Source: an uncultured Porphyromonadaceae bacterium (GTDB lineage: Bacteria > Bacteroidota > Bacteroidia > Bacteroidales > Muribaculaceae). Taken from it: 7,853 bases of DNA. The notes under the pieces are model-generated. The model had not been told where the DNA came from. It was given only the letters and a program-made list of their open reading frames with translations, and searched no databases. How positions within the stretch are numbered: the stretch's first letter is position 1; the number at the start of each line of letters is the position of its first letter. The stretch lies in the NCBI GenBank assembly GCA_900540625.1, contig UQGP01000064.1, positions 1-7,853 on the forward strand, read 5' to 3'. Of the stretch, positions 1 to 6,192 are shown piece by piece. A program made the position numbers and the translations under genes.

Positions 1-72
1 CTGCGGCGCTCTTGCCCGAACGGATGCCGAGGTCGAGCCCCAGTTCGATTTCGTTTTCTCAGAAATTAGTAC

Positions 73-80
73 TAACTTCG
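73..80 (+). promoter_or_regulatory. Candidate -7 box (TAACTTCG) upstream of the PIF1-like helicase gene
   Basis: TAACTTCG differs by one base from the Bacteroidota primary-sigma -7 consensus TAnnTTTG. A TTTCG at 49-53 lies 19 bases upstream and could serve as the -33 element, which is normally TTTG at about that distance. The predicted transcript would begin near 87 and give a leader of roughly 60 bases before the ATG at 151. It competes with the exact -7 match at 105-112; the sequence alone does not show which is used. Confidence 0.35.
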
Positions 81-104
81 CAGTATCAAAAGCGGCTATC
101 AGCG

Positions 105-112
105 TACGTTTG
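105..112 (+). promoter_or_regulatory. Candidate -7 box (TACGTTTG) upstream of the PIF1-like helicase gene
   Basis: TACGTTTG is an exact match to the Bacteroidota -7 consensus TAnnTTTG. The start of transcription would fall near 118-120, leaving a leader of about 30 bases before the ATG at 151, a usual length in this phylum. No TTTG lies 19-21 bases upstream; the nearest similar sequence is TTCG at 77-80, 24 bases away, so the -33 element is weak or absent. Confidence 0.4.
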
Positions 113-150
113 TTTTTTGTTCGAGTGCGTCTGTTTTGCCAACTTTCTTT

Positions 151-2229
151 ATGGCTCAAAAGAAAAACCCAAAGCCATTATCCAAGGCACATAGAGACAA
201 AGTTCCGTCTCAGACGGCAGGAGAGACAGTGATAACAAATGCCTCTGCCATAGACTTGTCCAATCCCCAGTTCCAAAATGTTTGGAACTTGTTGCGCTAT
301 ACCCGTAATTCAATATTTCTTACCGGTAAGGCAGGGACAGGTAAATCTACATTTCTGAGATATATCATAGCTAATATCAAGAAGAAATCGGTGGTCCTTG
401 CACCTACGGGGATAGCGGCCGTCAATGTCGGAGGGCAGACTATGCATTCGTTTTTCAAACTTCCGTTTAAGCCGCTTTTGCCGGATGATCCTGACTTCGC
501 GACTAAGGTGTTGCGTAAGAGAATGAAGTATTCGTCTACCTTTGTCAAATTGTTACGCAATCTTGATTTGATAGTGATAGACGAGGTTTCGATGGTACGT
601 GCCGATATTATTGACTTTATGGACAAGGTATTACGTGTCTATACGGGTAATATGCGCCTTCCTTTTGGTGGAAAGCAAATGCTTTTTGTCGGCGACGTGT
701 TCCAACTCGAACCCGTGGTTAAGGGCGAAGCTCGAGATATGCTTGCCCGTTATTACGATACACCGTATTTTTTCAACGCCAAGGTTTTTGATGAAATGTC
801 GTTGGTGTCCATTGAGCTTCGTAAAGTCTATAGGCAAACGGATTCACATTTTGTGAGTATGCTTGACCGTATACGTGCCGGAAGCCCGACAACCAATGAT
901 ATAGATGAGCTTAACTCGCATCTACGTACGAATAATGCCGGAGATTCGGCGTTTGCAATGACTATAGCCACTCGCCGTGAAATGGTTGACAATATCAACG
1001 AAAGTCACCTAAACGAGTTAAAGACCAAAGAAGAAACTTATATGGGATCGGTAGAAGGTGAGTACCCGATGGATTCGCTGCCTACCGATATGGAGCTGAG
1101 GCTTAAGGTCGGCGCACAAGTTGTCTTTATAAAGAATGATCCCGATCATCGATGGGTCAACGGAACTATAGCCGTAGTGCGTGAATGTCGAGAAGATTGT
1201 ATTATTGTCAGTACCGAGAGCGACTCCTTTCTAAAGGTCGTACGCGAGCGATGGTCCAATATCCGATACGTTTATAATGAGGAAAAACATACGATAGATG
1301 AAGTCGAACTTGGTGCATTTACTCAATTTCCGCTGAAATTGGCGTGGGCGCTTACGATACATAAAAGCCAGGGATTGACTTTTGATAATGTAATCATTGA
1401 CATAGGACGCGGAGCATTTGCCGGAGGTCAGACATACGTTGCGCTCAGCCGATGTCGAACGCTCGAAGGCATCAGTCTGAGAAGCACCATCAACGCGCGC
1501 GACGTGTACGTCGATGCAAATATCCGCCGTTTTGCATCGGGTTTCAACGATTCATCTACAATAGACAAAGCCTTGGAGCAATCGCGTGCTGATAAGTTGT
1601 ACGAAGACGCCGGCCGCGCTTGGAAAGACCGCAAAACGGGCGAGGCTGTCGATGCTTTTTGCGCTGCTTCGGCGTTGCGCAACGAGACCGGTAAACAAGC
1701 TGTCGTTCGCCTTCTGCGTATCAAATTAAGTGAGATTGACCGTCTGCGAGGCGAGATAGTGCGAATGAAAGAAACCATTGAGGCATCGCAAAAAAAGTTG
1801 GATAAAGTGGCGGCACAATACGTGACATTAGGACAGGAATGTTCTGATGAAGCTTGGGATCATAAAGCAGCCTTAGTTAATTATGACCGAGCTTTGGAGA
1901 TGTCTCCGGACTATTATCCTGCAGTATTGGCCAAGGGAATATTGCTTTCGGAAATGGAGCACAATGATGAAGCTCATACGGTATTGCTCCATGCTTGTAA
2001 ACTTTGTCCGACGGACTTTAAGCCGGTTATGGCGCTCGGCGACATAGAATATGGCGAAGGCGACCTTGCGGCAGCCATGGGCTACTATTTGCATGTCGTT
2101 GAGCTAAACGATTCGTATATTCCGGCATACACGTGTATTGCCGATATTTATCGCAAATTAGGCGATGAAGATGAGGCCGCTCAAACGGAGGCAATCATAA
2201 GAAAACTAAAACGTAAAAAGAAAAAATAA
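151..2229 (+). CDS. PIF1/RecD2-like superfamily 1 DNA helicase with C-terminal coiled coil and TPR repeats
   Basis: ATP-dependent, probably 5'-3', DNA helicase of the PIF1 branch of superfamily 1, 692 residues and cytoplasmic. Helicase motifs appear in order: Walker A GKAGTGKST (59-67), motif Ia APTGIAA (84-90), GGQTMHSFF (94-102), Walker B IVIDEVSM (141-148), GDVFQLEPV (181-189), LRKVYRQ (223-229), an SH3-like 2B insert with WVNGT (about 318-365), LTIHKSQGLTFD (401-412) and YVALSRCR (429-436). The core ends near 465, close to the size of the studied Bacteroides PIF1 proteins. A further 225 residues follow: one TPR-like helix pair (about 478-513), a predicted coiled coil (about 519-556), about four 34-residue TPR units (553-680) and a lysine-rich tail (RKLKRKKKK). 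PIF1 enzymes resolve G-quadruplexes and help forks pass obstacles; the TPR part probably binds a protein partner (inference). An in-frame TTG at 136 would add five residues, but the ATG at 151 is the better start. The gene is monocistronic and converges on rmuC. Confidence 0.93.
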   Translation: MAQKKNPKPLSKAHRDKVPSQTAGETVITNASAIDLSNPQFQNVWNLLRYTRNSIFLTGKAGTGKSTFLRYIIANIKKKSVVLAPTGIAAVNVGGQTMHSFFKLPFKPLLPDDPDFATKVLRKRMKYSSTFVKLLRNLDLIVIDEVSMVRADIIDFMDKVLRVYTGNMRLPFGGKQMLFVGDVFQLEPVVKGEARDMLARYYDTPYFFNAKVFDEMSLVSIELRKVYRQTDSHFVSMLDRIRAGSPTTNDIDELNSHLRTNNAGDSAFAMTIATRREMVDNINESHLNELKTKEETYMGSVEGEYPMDSLPTDMELRLKVGAQVVFIKNDPDHRWVNGTIAVVRECREDCIIVSTESDSFLKVVRERWSNIRYVYNEEKHTIDEVELGAFTQFPLKLAWALTIHKSQGLTFDNVIIDIGRGAFAGGQTYVALSRCRTLEGISLRSTINARDVYVDANIRRFASGFNDSSTIDKALEQSRADKLYEDAGRAWKDRKTGEAVDAFCAASALRNETGKQAVVRLLRIKLSEIDRLRGEIVRMKETIEASQKKLDKVAAQYVTLGQECSDEAWDHKAALVNYDRALEMSPDYYPAVLAKGILLSEMEHNDEAHTVLLHACKLCPTDFKPVMALGDIEYGEGDLAAAMGYYLHVVELNDSYIPAYTCIADIYRKLGDEDEAAQTEAIIRKLKRKKKK

Positions 2230-2266
2230 GGCTCTAATAAACTTACAATTACTCGAAAAAAGTGTT

Positions 2267-3355
2267 TTAAGAATGGCGTCTCGAGGCAATGCCAAGTTCG
2301 CCGAGAGTGTGTATACGCGCAGTAATGGATCTCGGAGCATCGGATGTCACATGAGTGTTTAGTGCTTGCCATGCGGCTTGAGCCTGGTTCAAAGCCTTGC
2401 CCACGGCCGAAATGTCACCGAGAATACGTTGCAAGTCTTCGAGAACAAGTGTTCCTACTCGGACAATTTCTTGTTGTTGCTTGTTCCGACGTTCGGTACG
2501 CCATTGCATTTCGACAATTTGCAGAATAGTCATAAGTAAAGCCGGAGATGCAAGTACGACACGCTTGTTGTATGCGTACTCATAGATTGAAGCGTCAAAG
2601 GCTGTTGCCGAAGCAAGTGCATCGTCGTTAGGCATAAAAAGTATAACAAATTCGGGCGAACCTTCCACCCGGTCGTCATAATGCTTGGATGCAAGGTTGT
2701 CAATCTGTCGGCGTACCGATGCTACGTGTTCGCGCAAGTATTGTTCCCTGCCTTCATCGGTTTGGGCGTTAATGTATTTGATATATGCAGTGATAGAAGT
2801 CTTGGCATCGATGACGACATTGCGGTCGCCGGGAAGATGGACAATGGCGTCCGGACGACGGGAACTACCGACCGTTTCGTCTGCGGCAACAACACTTTGC
2901 AGGTCATAGTCGCAACCTTTCTTCAACCCTGTCGCAGCGAGAATATTGCCTAACATCACTTCGCCCCAGCGTCCTTGCGCGTTGTTGTTCCCCGAAATAC
3001 TGCGATTGAGTTCGCGCGTTTGGCGCTCGACATCGCGTGCAGCCGCAAGTATGTCGTTAATGTGTTGACACGTAGTACTGTCAGCGTTCCTCCGTTCCTG
3101 AATAAAAGCGGCCATATTAGACCCTAAAGTTTCGATGCGTCCGCGTAAAGGCTCGACGACTTGGCGCATATCGTCTACGGCGGCACCGCGCTGTTGTTCG
3201 CGCGAAAGTGAAGCCAGCGCATTTTCGGCGCGTTCGGCGCGTCCGCCGGCTTCGTGTGCACGAGTACGCCACATCGAAAGACGTGAGGACTGGATGATGG
3301 TTACCACGATTGCTGCGACACACAAAAGGCCGAGAATAATTACTGCAATATCCAT
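2267..3355 (-). CDS. rmuC: RmuC family protein, membrane-anchored putative nuclease limiting DNA rearrangement
   Basis: 362 residues. In E. coli, loss of RmuC raises recombination at inverted repeats; the fold is PD-(D/E)xK nuclease-like, but the activity is poorly defined. The N-terminus is one hydrophobic helix (residues 3-21), so the protein is probably anchored in the inner membrane facing the cytoplasm. An Arg/Glu/Ala-rich segment likely to be a coiled coil follows (about 25-120). The RmuC domain begins with GRWGEVMLGNIL (128-139), then RRPDAIVHLPGD (166-177) and NVVIDAKTS (179-187); D169, D183 and K185 fit a PD-(D/E)xK site. FVILFMPNDDAL (236-247) and RVVLASPALLMTIL (265-278) are further family blocks. 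It is shorter than E. coli RmuC (475 residues), mainly in the coiled coil and C-terminus. It lies 119 bases after the lipoprotein gene with a strong hairpin between, so it may have its own promoter: TACACCTTG at 3379-3387 resembles a -7 box but has one extra base. No clear terminator is seen in the 37-base gap to the convergent helicase gene. Confidence 0.93.
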   Translation of the reverse strand: MDIAVIILGLLCVAAIVVTIIQSSRLSMWRTRAHEAGGRAERAENALASLSREQQRGAAVDDMRQVVEPLRGRIETLGSNMAAFIQERRNADSTTCQHINDILAAARDVERQTRELNRSISGNNNAQGRWGEVMLGNILAATGLKKGCDYDLQSVVAADETVGSSRRPDAIVHLPGDRNVVIDAKTSITAYIKYINAQTDEGREQYLREHVASVRRQIDNLASKHYDDRVEGSPEFVILFMPNDDALASATAFDASIYEYAYNKRVVLASPALLMTILQIVEMQWRTERRNKQQQEIVRVGTLVLEDLQRILGDISAVGKALNQAQAAWQALNTHVTSDAPRSITARIHTLGELGIASRRHS

Positions 3356-3416
3356 ATCTGTATTTGGGGAATGATTGTCAAGGTGTATGATAGATTGGTT
3401 GAGCTGTGCATATTTT

Positions 3417-3460
3417 AGCGCGAAGGTCTCCGCCGACTATTGCCGGGGAGACCTTCGGCT
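3417..3460 (-). terminator. Strong GC-rich hairpin after the lipoprotein gene; possible terminator without a U-tract
   Basis: CGAAGGTCTCC (3421-3431) and GGAGACCTTCG (3447-3457) form a perfect 11-bp stem. It extends inward by three pairs after a one-base bulge (CCG 3433-3435 with CGG 3444-3446) and outward by AGC/GCT (3417-3419 with 3458-3460) across a bulged G. It starts 14 bases after the lipoprotein stop codon, where a terminator would lie. On the minus strand the stem is followed by CGCTAAAATATG rather than a run of U, so this is not a classic intrinsic terminator. It may protect the upstream mRNA end, or partly separate the upstream genes from rmuC. The structure is certain; its role is inferred. 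Confidence 0.45.
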
Positions 3461-3474
3461 GATATGTGTGGAGA

Positions 3475-3993
3475 TTATTGTACGGGTGAAAACACTATTG
3501 TTCCGTCTTTGGCTTGCATGGAAAACAACGCCTTGACCATGGTTTTATCTCGATTGATGTATGATTCGACTTTGTCCTTGTCGACATTTTTGGAGTAGAC
3601 GCGTCCGCTGCTGTTGCTGTCTTTGCTTACGATATTGCCTTTGGCATCGACGACACACTTCTCCGTTTGGTAGGTAAATAAGAAGGTGTATTTATCCTTG
3701 TCCAGTGTTACGTCTTTTTTGAAAGAGCGCGTCACGGTGATTCCGCCGATACAGGGAAAATCGCTGTAAGTTATTGTCTTGGTCCACGGCGAAGTCGTAA
3801 CGGCCTCGGTTTTTTCCTCGCCGCCTAAGACGTAAGATACGGTGATGTCGGCTACGGACAGAAGATCTTCGTTAGCGGTGAGCGTTATCGTATAGTCTAC
3901 GTGGTGGTCTGTGCTCTCGGGCGCATCGCTATTGCACGAAGTCATGCAGATGCCGAGCAAGAGAAATAAAGAAGCTAAGATGTGTTTGATCAT
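3475..3993 (-). CDS. Small secreted lipoprotein of unknown function
   Basis: 172 residues, family not recognised. The N-terminus is a clear type II signal peptide: MIKH, a hydrophobic core (ILASLFLLLGI), then lipobox MTSC with the lipidated cysteine at residue 20. The mature protein starts C-N-S-D-A-P-E-S; acidic residues just after the cysteine resemble surface-export signals described for Bacteroidota lipoproteins, so display on the outer face of the outer membrane is possible but unproven. The rest is rich in Thr, Val and alternating polar/hydrophobic residues (for example YTITLTA at 34-40 and ITVSYVLGG at 50-58), suggesting a beta-sandwich over about 32-110. Two further cysteines (81 and 113) could form a disulphide. 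A basic and acidic segment (about 135-152) precedes the C-terminus. The gene starts 15 bases after sdaA and is probably cotranscribed with it; a strong hairpin follows. No catalytic motif is visible. Confidence 0.85.
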   Translation of the reverse strand: MIKHILASLFLLLGICMTSCNSDAPESTDHHVDYTITLTANEDLLSVADITVSYVLGGEEKTEAVTTSPWTKTITYSDFPCIGGITVTRSFKKDVTLDKDKYTFLFTYQTEKCVVDAKGNIVSKDSNSSGRVYSKNVDKDKVESYINRDKTMVKALFSMQAKDGTIVFSPVQ

Positions 3994-4008
3994 AATTGTG
4001 TAGAAGTG

Positions 4009-5220
4009 TTATTGTATGGCGGCAAGACCGCCTTTTGCTGTTTCTTTATATATAGAAGGCAAATCGTGTCCGGTTTGCTTCATTACTTCGACGATGCGGT
4101 CAAACGATACGCTGTGCTGTCCATCCGAGATGGCCGCGTATAGGTTGGCGTCCAATGCGCGGGCGGCAGCATAGGCGTTTCGTTCGATGCAAGGTATTTG
4201 TACCAATCCGCATACCGGATCGCAAGTCAGGCCGAGGTGGTGTTCAAGGCCCATTTCGGCCGAATATTCGATTTGAGCGGGTGTCCCGCCAAATAGTTGA
4301 GAGGCTGCTGCCGCGGCCATAGCGCAAGCCACGCCTACTTCTCCCTGACAGCCCACTTCGGCGCCTGAGATGGAGGCGTTGTGCCGTACTACGGCACCGA
4401 AAAGCCCCGCAGTAGCCAGCGCCCGCAATATGCGTTGGCGGCTGAAATCTTTGGATGTATGCAGATGATACAGTACGGCGGGCACTATGCCGCACGAACC
4501 GCAAGTAGGCGCAGTCACTATTTTGCCGCCGGCGGCATTTTCTTCGCTCACGGCCAATGCGTAAGCATATACCAGACCTCGGCTTTTCAGCGAACTTGTG
4601 TAGCCGGCGGCATGTACATAGTAGCTGACGGCCTTGCGTCTGACTCCAAGCCCTCCGGGAAGTACGCCTTCGGCTTCGATGCCGCGGCGCACGGCTTCGA
4701 CCATAACGTCCCAAACATTTCCGAGGTATTCCCAAATGTCCGGGCCTTCGCATTGTTCGACATATTCCCAGAAACTGTGCCCGGTAGCTTCGCACCATTG
4801 TAAAATTTGGCCAATGGTGTCCATCTCGTAGATGTCGCGCGAATTTGCCGGGTCCAGCGATTGTCCTTCTTCGATGACTTCTCCGCCACCGATGCTGTAC
4901 ATTGTGCGCATCGGGCACAGAGGCTTGCAATTTGCATCCAAGGCCTCGAAGGACATGGCGTTGGTGTGAAAAGGCAGTACTGTGTCCGGCTTCCAAACGA
5001 TATCGGTGTGCGCTATAGGAGCCAAAACGTCCAGGATGGCCTTATCGGTAAGGTGGCCTCGTCCGGTGGCGGCCAAAGAGCCATATAGGGTTACGCGGAA
5101 CGATGCCGGGTGTAATGCCTCGACACTGCTTAGAAAAGCCGTGGCGGCATTGCGCGGGCCCATGGTATGGGACGATGACGGTCCGTATCCAATCTTATAT
5201 ATGGTTCTTATGGTCTCCAT
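4009..5220 (-). CDS. sdaA: L-serine dehydratase (L-serine ammonia-lyase), iron-sulphur dependent, single chain
   Basis: Converts L-serine to pyruvate and ammonia in the cytoplasm with an oxygen-sensitive [4Fe-4S] cluster. 403 residues, against about 455 for the E. coli enzymes. The beta domain (about 1-140) begins with the signature GPSSSHTMGP (13-22). The alpha domain (about 150-400) carries APTCGSCG (237-244), NASISGAEVGCQGEVG (281-296) and LTCDPVCGLVQIPCIERN (331-348). C291, C333 and C344 keep the spacing (42 and 11) of the three cluster cysteines of the Legionella pneumophila enzyme. Both domains are in one chain, unlike the two-gene Bacillus form. The APTCGS motif has Cys240 where the E. 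coli enzymes have Asn (APTNGA), giving a Cys-x2-Cys pair with C243. The C-terminus ends GGLAAIQ and has no terminal cysteine, which is the fourth ligand in the Legionella structure. It lies between the nucleoside phosphorylase (25 bases) and lipoprotein (15 bases) genes, suggesting cotranscription. Confidence 0.95.
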   Translation of the reverse strand: METIRTIYKIGYGPSSSHTMGPRNAATAFLSSVEALHPASFRVTLYGSLAATGRGHLTDKAILDVLAPIAHTDIVWKPDTVLPFHTNAMSFEALDANCKPLCPMRTMYSIGGGEVIEEGQSLDPANSRDIYEMDTIGQILQWCEATGHSFWEYVEQCEGPDIWEYLGNVWDVMVEAVRRGIEAEGVLPGGLGVRRKAVSYYVHAAGYTSSLKSRGLVYAYALAVSEENAAGGKIVTAPTCGSCGIVPAVLYHLHTSKDFSRQRILRALATAGLFGAVVRHNASISGAEVGCQGEVGVACAMAAAAASQLFGGTPAQIEYSAEMGLEHHLGLTCDPVCGLVQIPCIERNAYAAARALDANLYAAISDGQHSVSFDRIVEVMKQTGHDLPSIYKETAKGGLAAIQ

Positions 5221-5245
5221 CGGAAGTGCTGTTGTCGGTGCTTTT

Positions 5246-6124
5246 TTAGATACGATCCAGTACGGTGGCTACGAGGTCATGGATGCCTCCCTTATAATTG
5301 GGATTGGCATCTTCGTTGAAACGGTTTGCGATAATCGAGCATACCGTCATGCAACGGTGTCCCATAAGTCGGCCCAGACCTTGCAGGGGTGCTGACTCCA
5401 TCTCGTAGTTGGTAATCTTGCGACCATTGTAGCGGAAGCTTTCTATACGGCGGTTGAGGTCCGGGTTGGCAAGGGGAAGACGAACTTCGCGTCCCTGCGG
5501 GCCATAGAAACCGACAGCCGAAATTGTATTACCGCGAACCATATCATCGCGTCCGATTTGTTCGACAAGCGATGCGTCTGCATCAACGACATAAGGATTT
5601 GCCCAAGTGGGATTCCAGCCGACATGCTCGCAGAAAGATTTTTCGAAGTCGAGGTCGGCAACGGAATTGCGTCCTGCATAGTAGTTGAGTACGCCGTCAA
5701 AACCTATGGATTTTTCGGCAATGACAGGAGTGCCGAGAGACAACTCGGGCTGAAGTGCGCCGCTGGTACCGATACGTACCATTGTAAGTTGACGATGGTT
5801 TTCCTTAACTTCGCGTGTGGAAAAGTCTACGTTGGCCAACGCGTCAAGCTCGGTGATGACGATGTCGATGTTGTCGGGACCGATGCCGTGGCTGATGCAC
5901 ATGATGGGCTTGCCGCGGTAGGTGCCGCCGATAGTATGGAATTCGCGCGACTGAACCTCGAATGTCTTTGTGTCAAAGAATCCGGCAATCATATCTACAC
6001 GTCCGGGGTCGCCGCACAAGATGATGCGGTCGGTAAGCTGATCGGGGTGCAGGTGGATGTGGAAAGCGGTTCCGTCGCTGTTGATGATAAACTCGCTTGG
6101 GGGAATGATTTTCTTGTGTGCCAT
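5246..6124 (-). CDS. udp: Uridine phosphorylase-type nucleoside phosphorylase
   Basis: 292 residues, NP-I family. It probably cleaves uridine with phosphate to uracil and ribose-1-phosphate in pyrimidine salvage. Family landmarks are the phosphate loop GDPGR (38-42), SHGIGPDN (78-85), RIGTSGALQ (117-125, with Arg and Thr contacting phosphate and ribose) and NYEMESAPL (239-247, ribose-binding Glu-Met-Glu). FYGPQGR (206-212) matches the E. coli Udp segment FYPGQER, keeping the Gln and Arg that bind uracil. ANRFNED (266-272) resembles the Udp VNR segment, not the Asp-containing purine enzyme motif. This favours uridine phosphorylase, though a broader pyrimidine nucleoside or unusual substrate cannot be excluded. 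An N-terminal extension of about 25 residues accounts for most of the extra length over E. coli Udp (253). The 68-base gap to dprA holds an A/C-rich leader with repeated ACACATA (6131-6155) and a weak 6-bp hairpin TGATAA/TTATCA (6155-6169) without a U-run. I see no exact -7 box there, so its own promoter is unproven. Confidence 0.92.
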   Translation of the reverse strand: MAHKKIIPPSEFIINSDGTAFHIHLHPDQLTDRIILCGDPGRVDMIAGFFDTKTFEVQSREFHTIGGTYRGKPIMCISHGIGPDNIDIVITELDALANVDFSTREVKENHRQLTMVRIGTSGALQPELSLGTPVIAEKSIGFDGVLNYYAGRNSVADLDFEKSFCEHVGWNPTWANPYVVDADASLVEQIGRDDMVRGNTISAVGFYGPQGREVRLPLANPDLNRRIESFRYNGRKITNYEMESAPLQGLGRLMGHRCMTVCSIIANRFNEDANPNYKGGIHDLVATVLDRI

Positions 6125-6192
6125 AGGTGGTATGTGTTTATGTGTATGTGTTTTTGATAAGTTTTATCAGAATAAATATTTTATGACAGATA

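Noticed and set aside
12..194. Small plus-strand open frame of 60 codons at the left end
   Set aside because: It starts at a TTG, overlaps the helicase gene start by 44 bases, has poor codon pattern and no recognisable feature.
151..2229. Helicase as part of an anti-phage defence or mobile-element system
   Set aside because: No nuclease, toxin, transposase, integrase or phage gene adjoins it, the base composition matches its neighbours, and the surrounding genes are housekeeping.
2230..2266. Bidirectional terminator between the convergent helicase and rmuC genes
   Set aside because: I found only a 4-bp AAAA/TTTT pairing and a short T-run on the minus strand, with no GC-containing stem. This is too weak to annotate.
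3356..3474. Small gene or RNA in the 119-base gap between the lipoprotein gene and rmuC
   Set aside because: No open frame with a sensible start fits there. The only structure is the hairpin annotated separately and a near-match -7 box at 3379-3387.
4244..4996. Minus-strand 250-codon frame inside sdaA
   Set aside because: It overlaps the serine dehydratase in another frame, and its translation is Arg/His/Ser-rich, typical of an out-of-frame reading. The sdaA frame holds every conserved motif.
5558..6157. Plus-strand open frame of 199 codons opposite the nucleoside phosphorylase gene
   Set aside because: It is the antisense image of a gene with clear family motifs. Its translation has no recognisable domain.
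6131..6169. Regulatory RNA or riboswitch in the 68-base gap between dprA and the phosphorylase gene
   Set aside because: It holds only repeated ACACATA and a 6-bp A/T-rich hairpin followed by A residues. It is too short and weak for a riboswitch or terminator.
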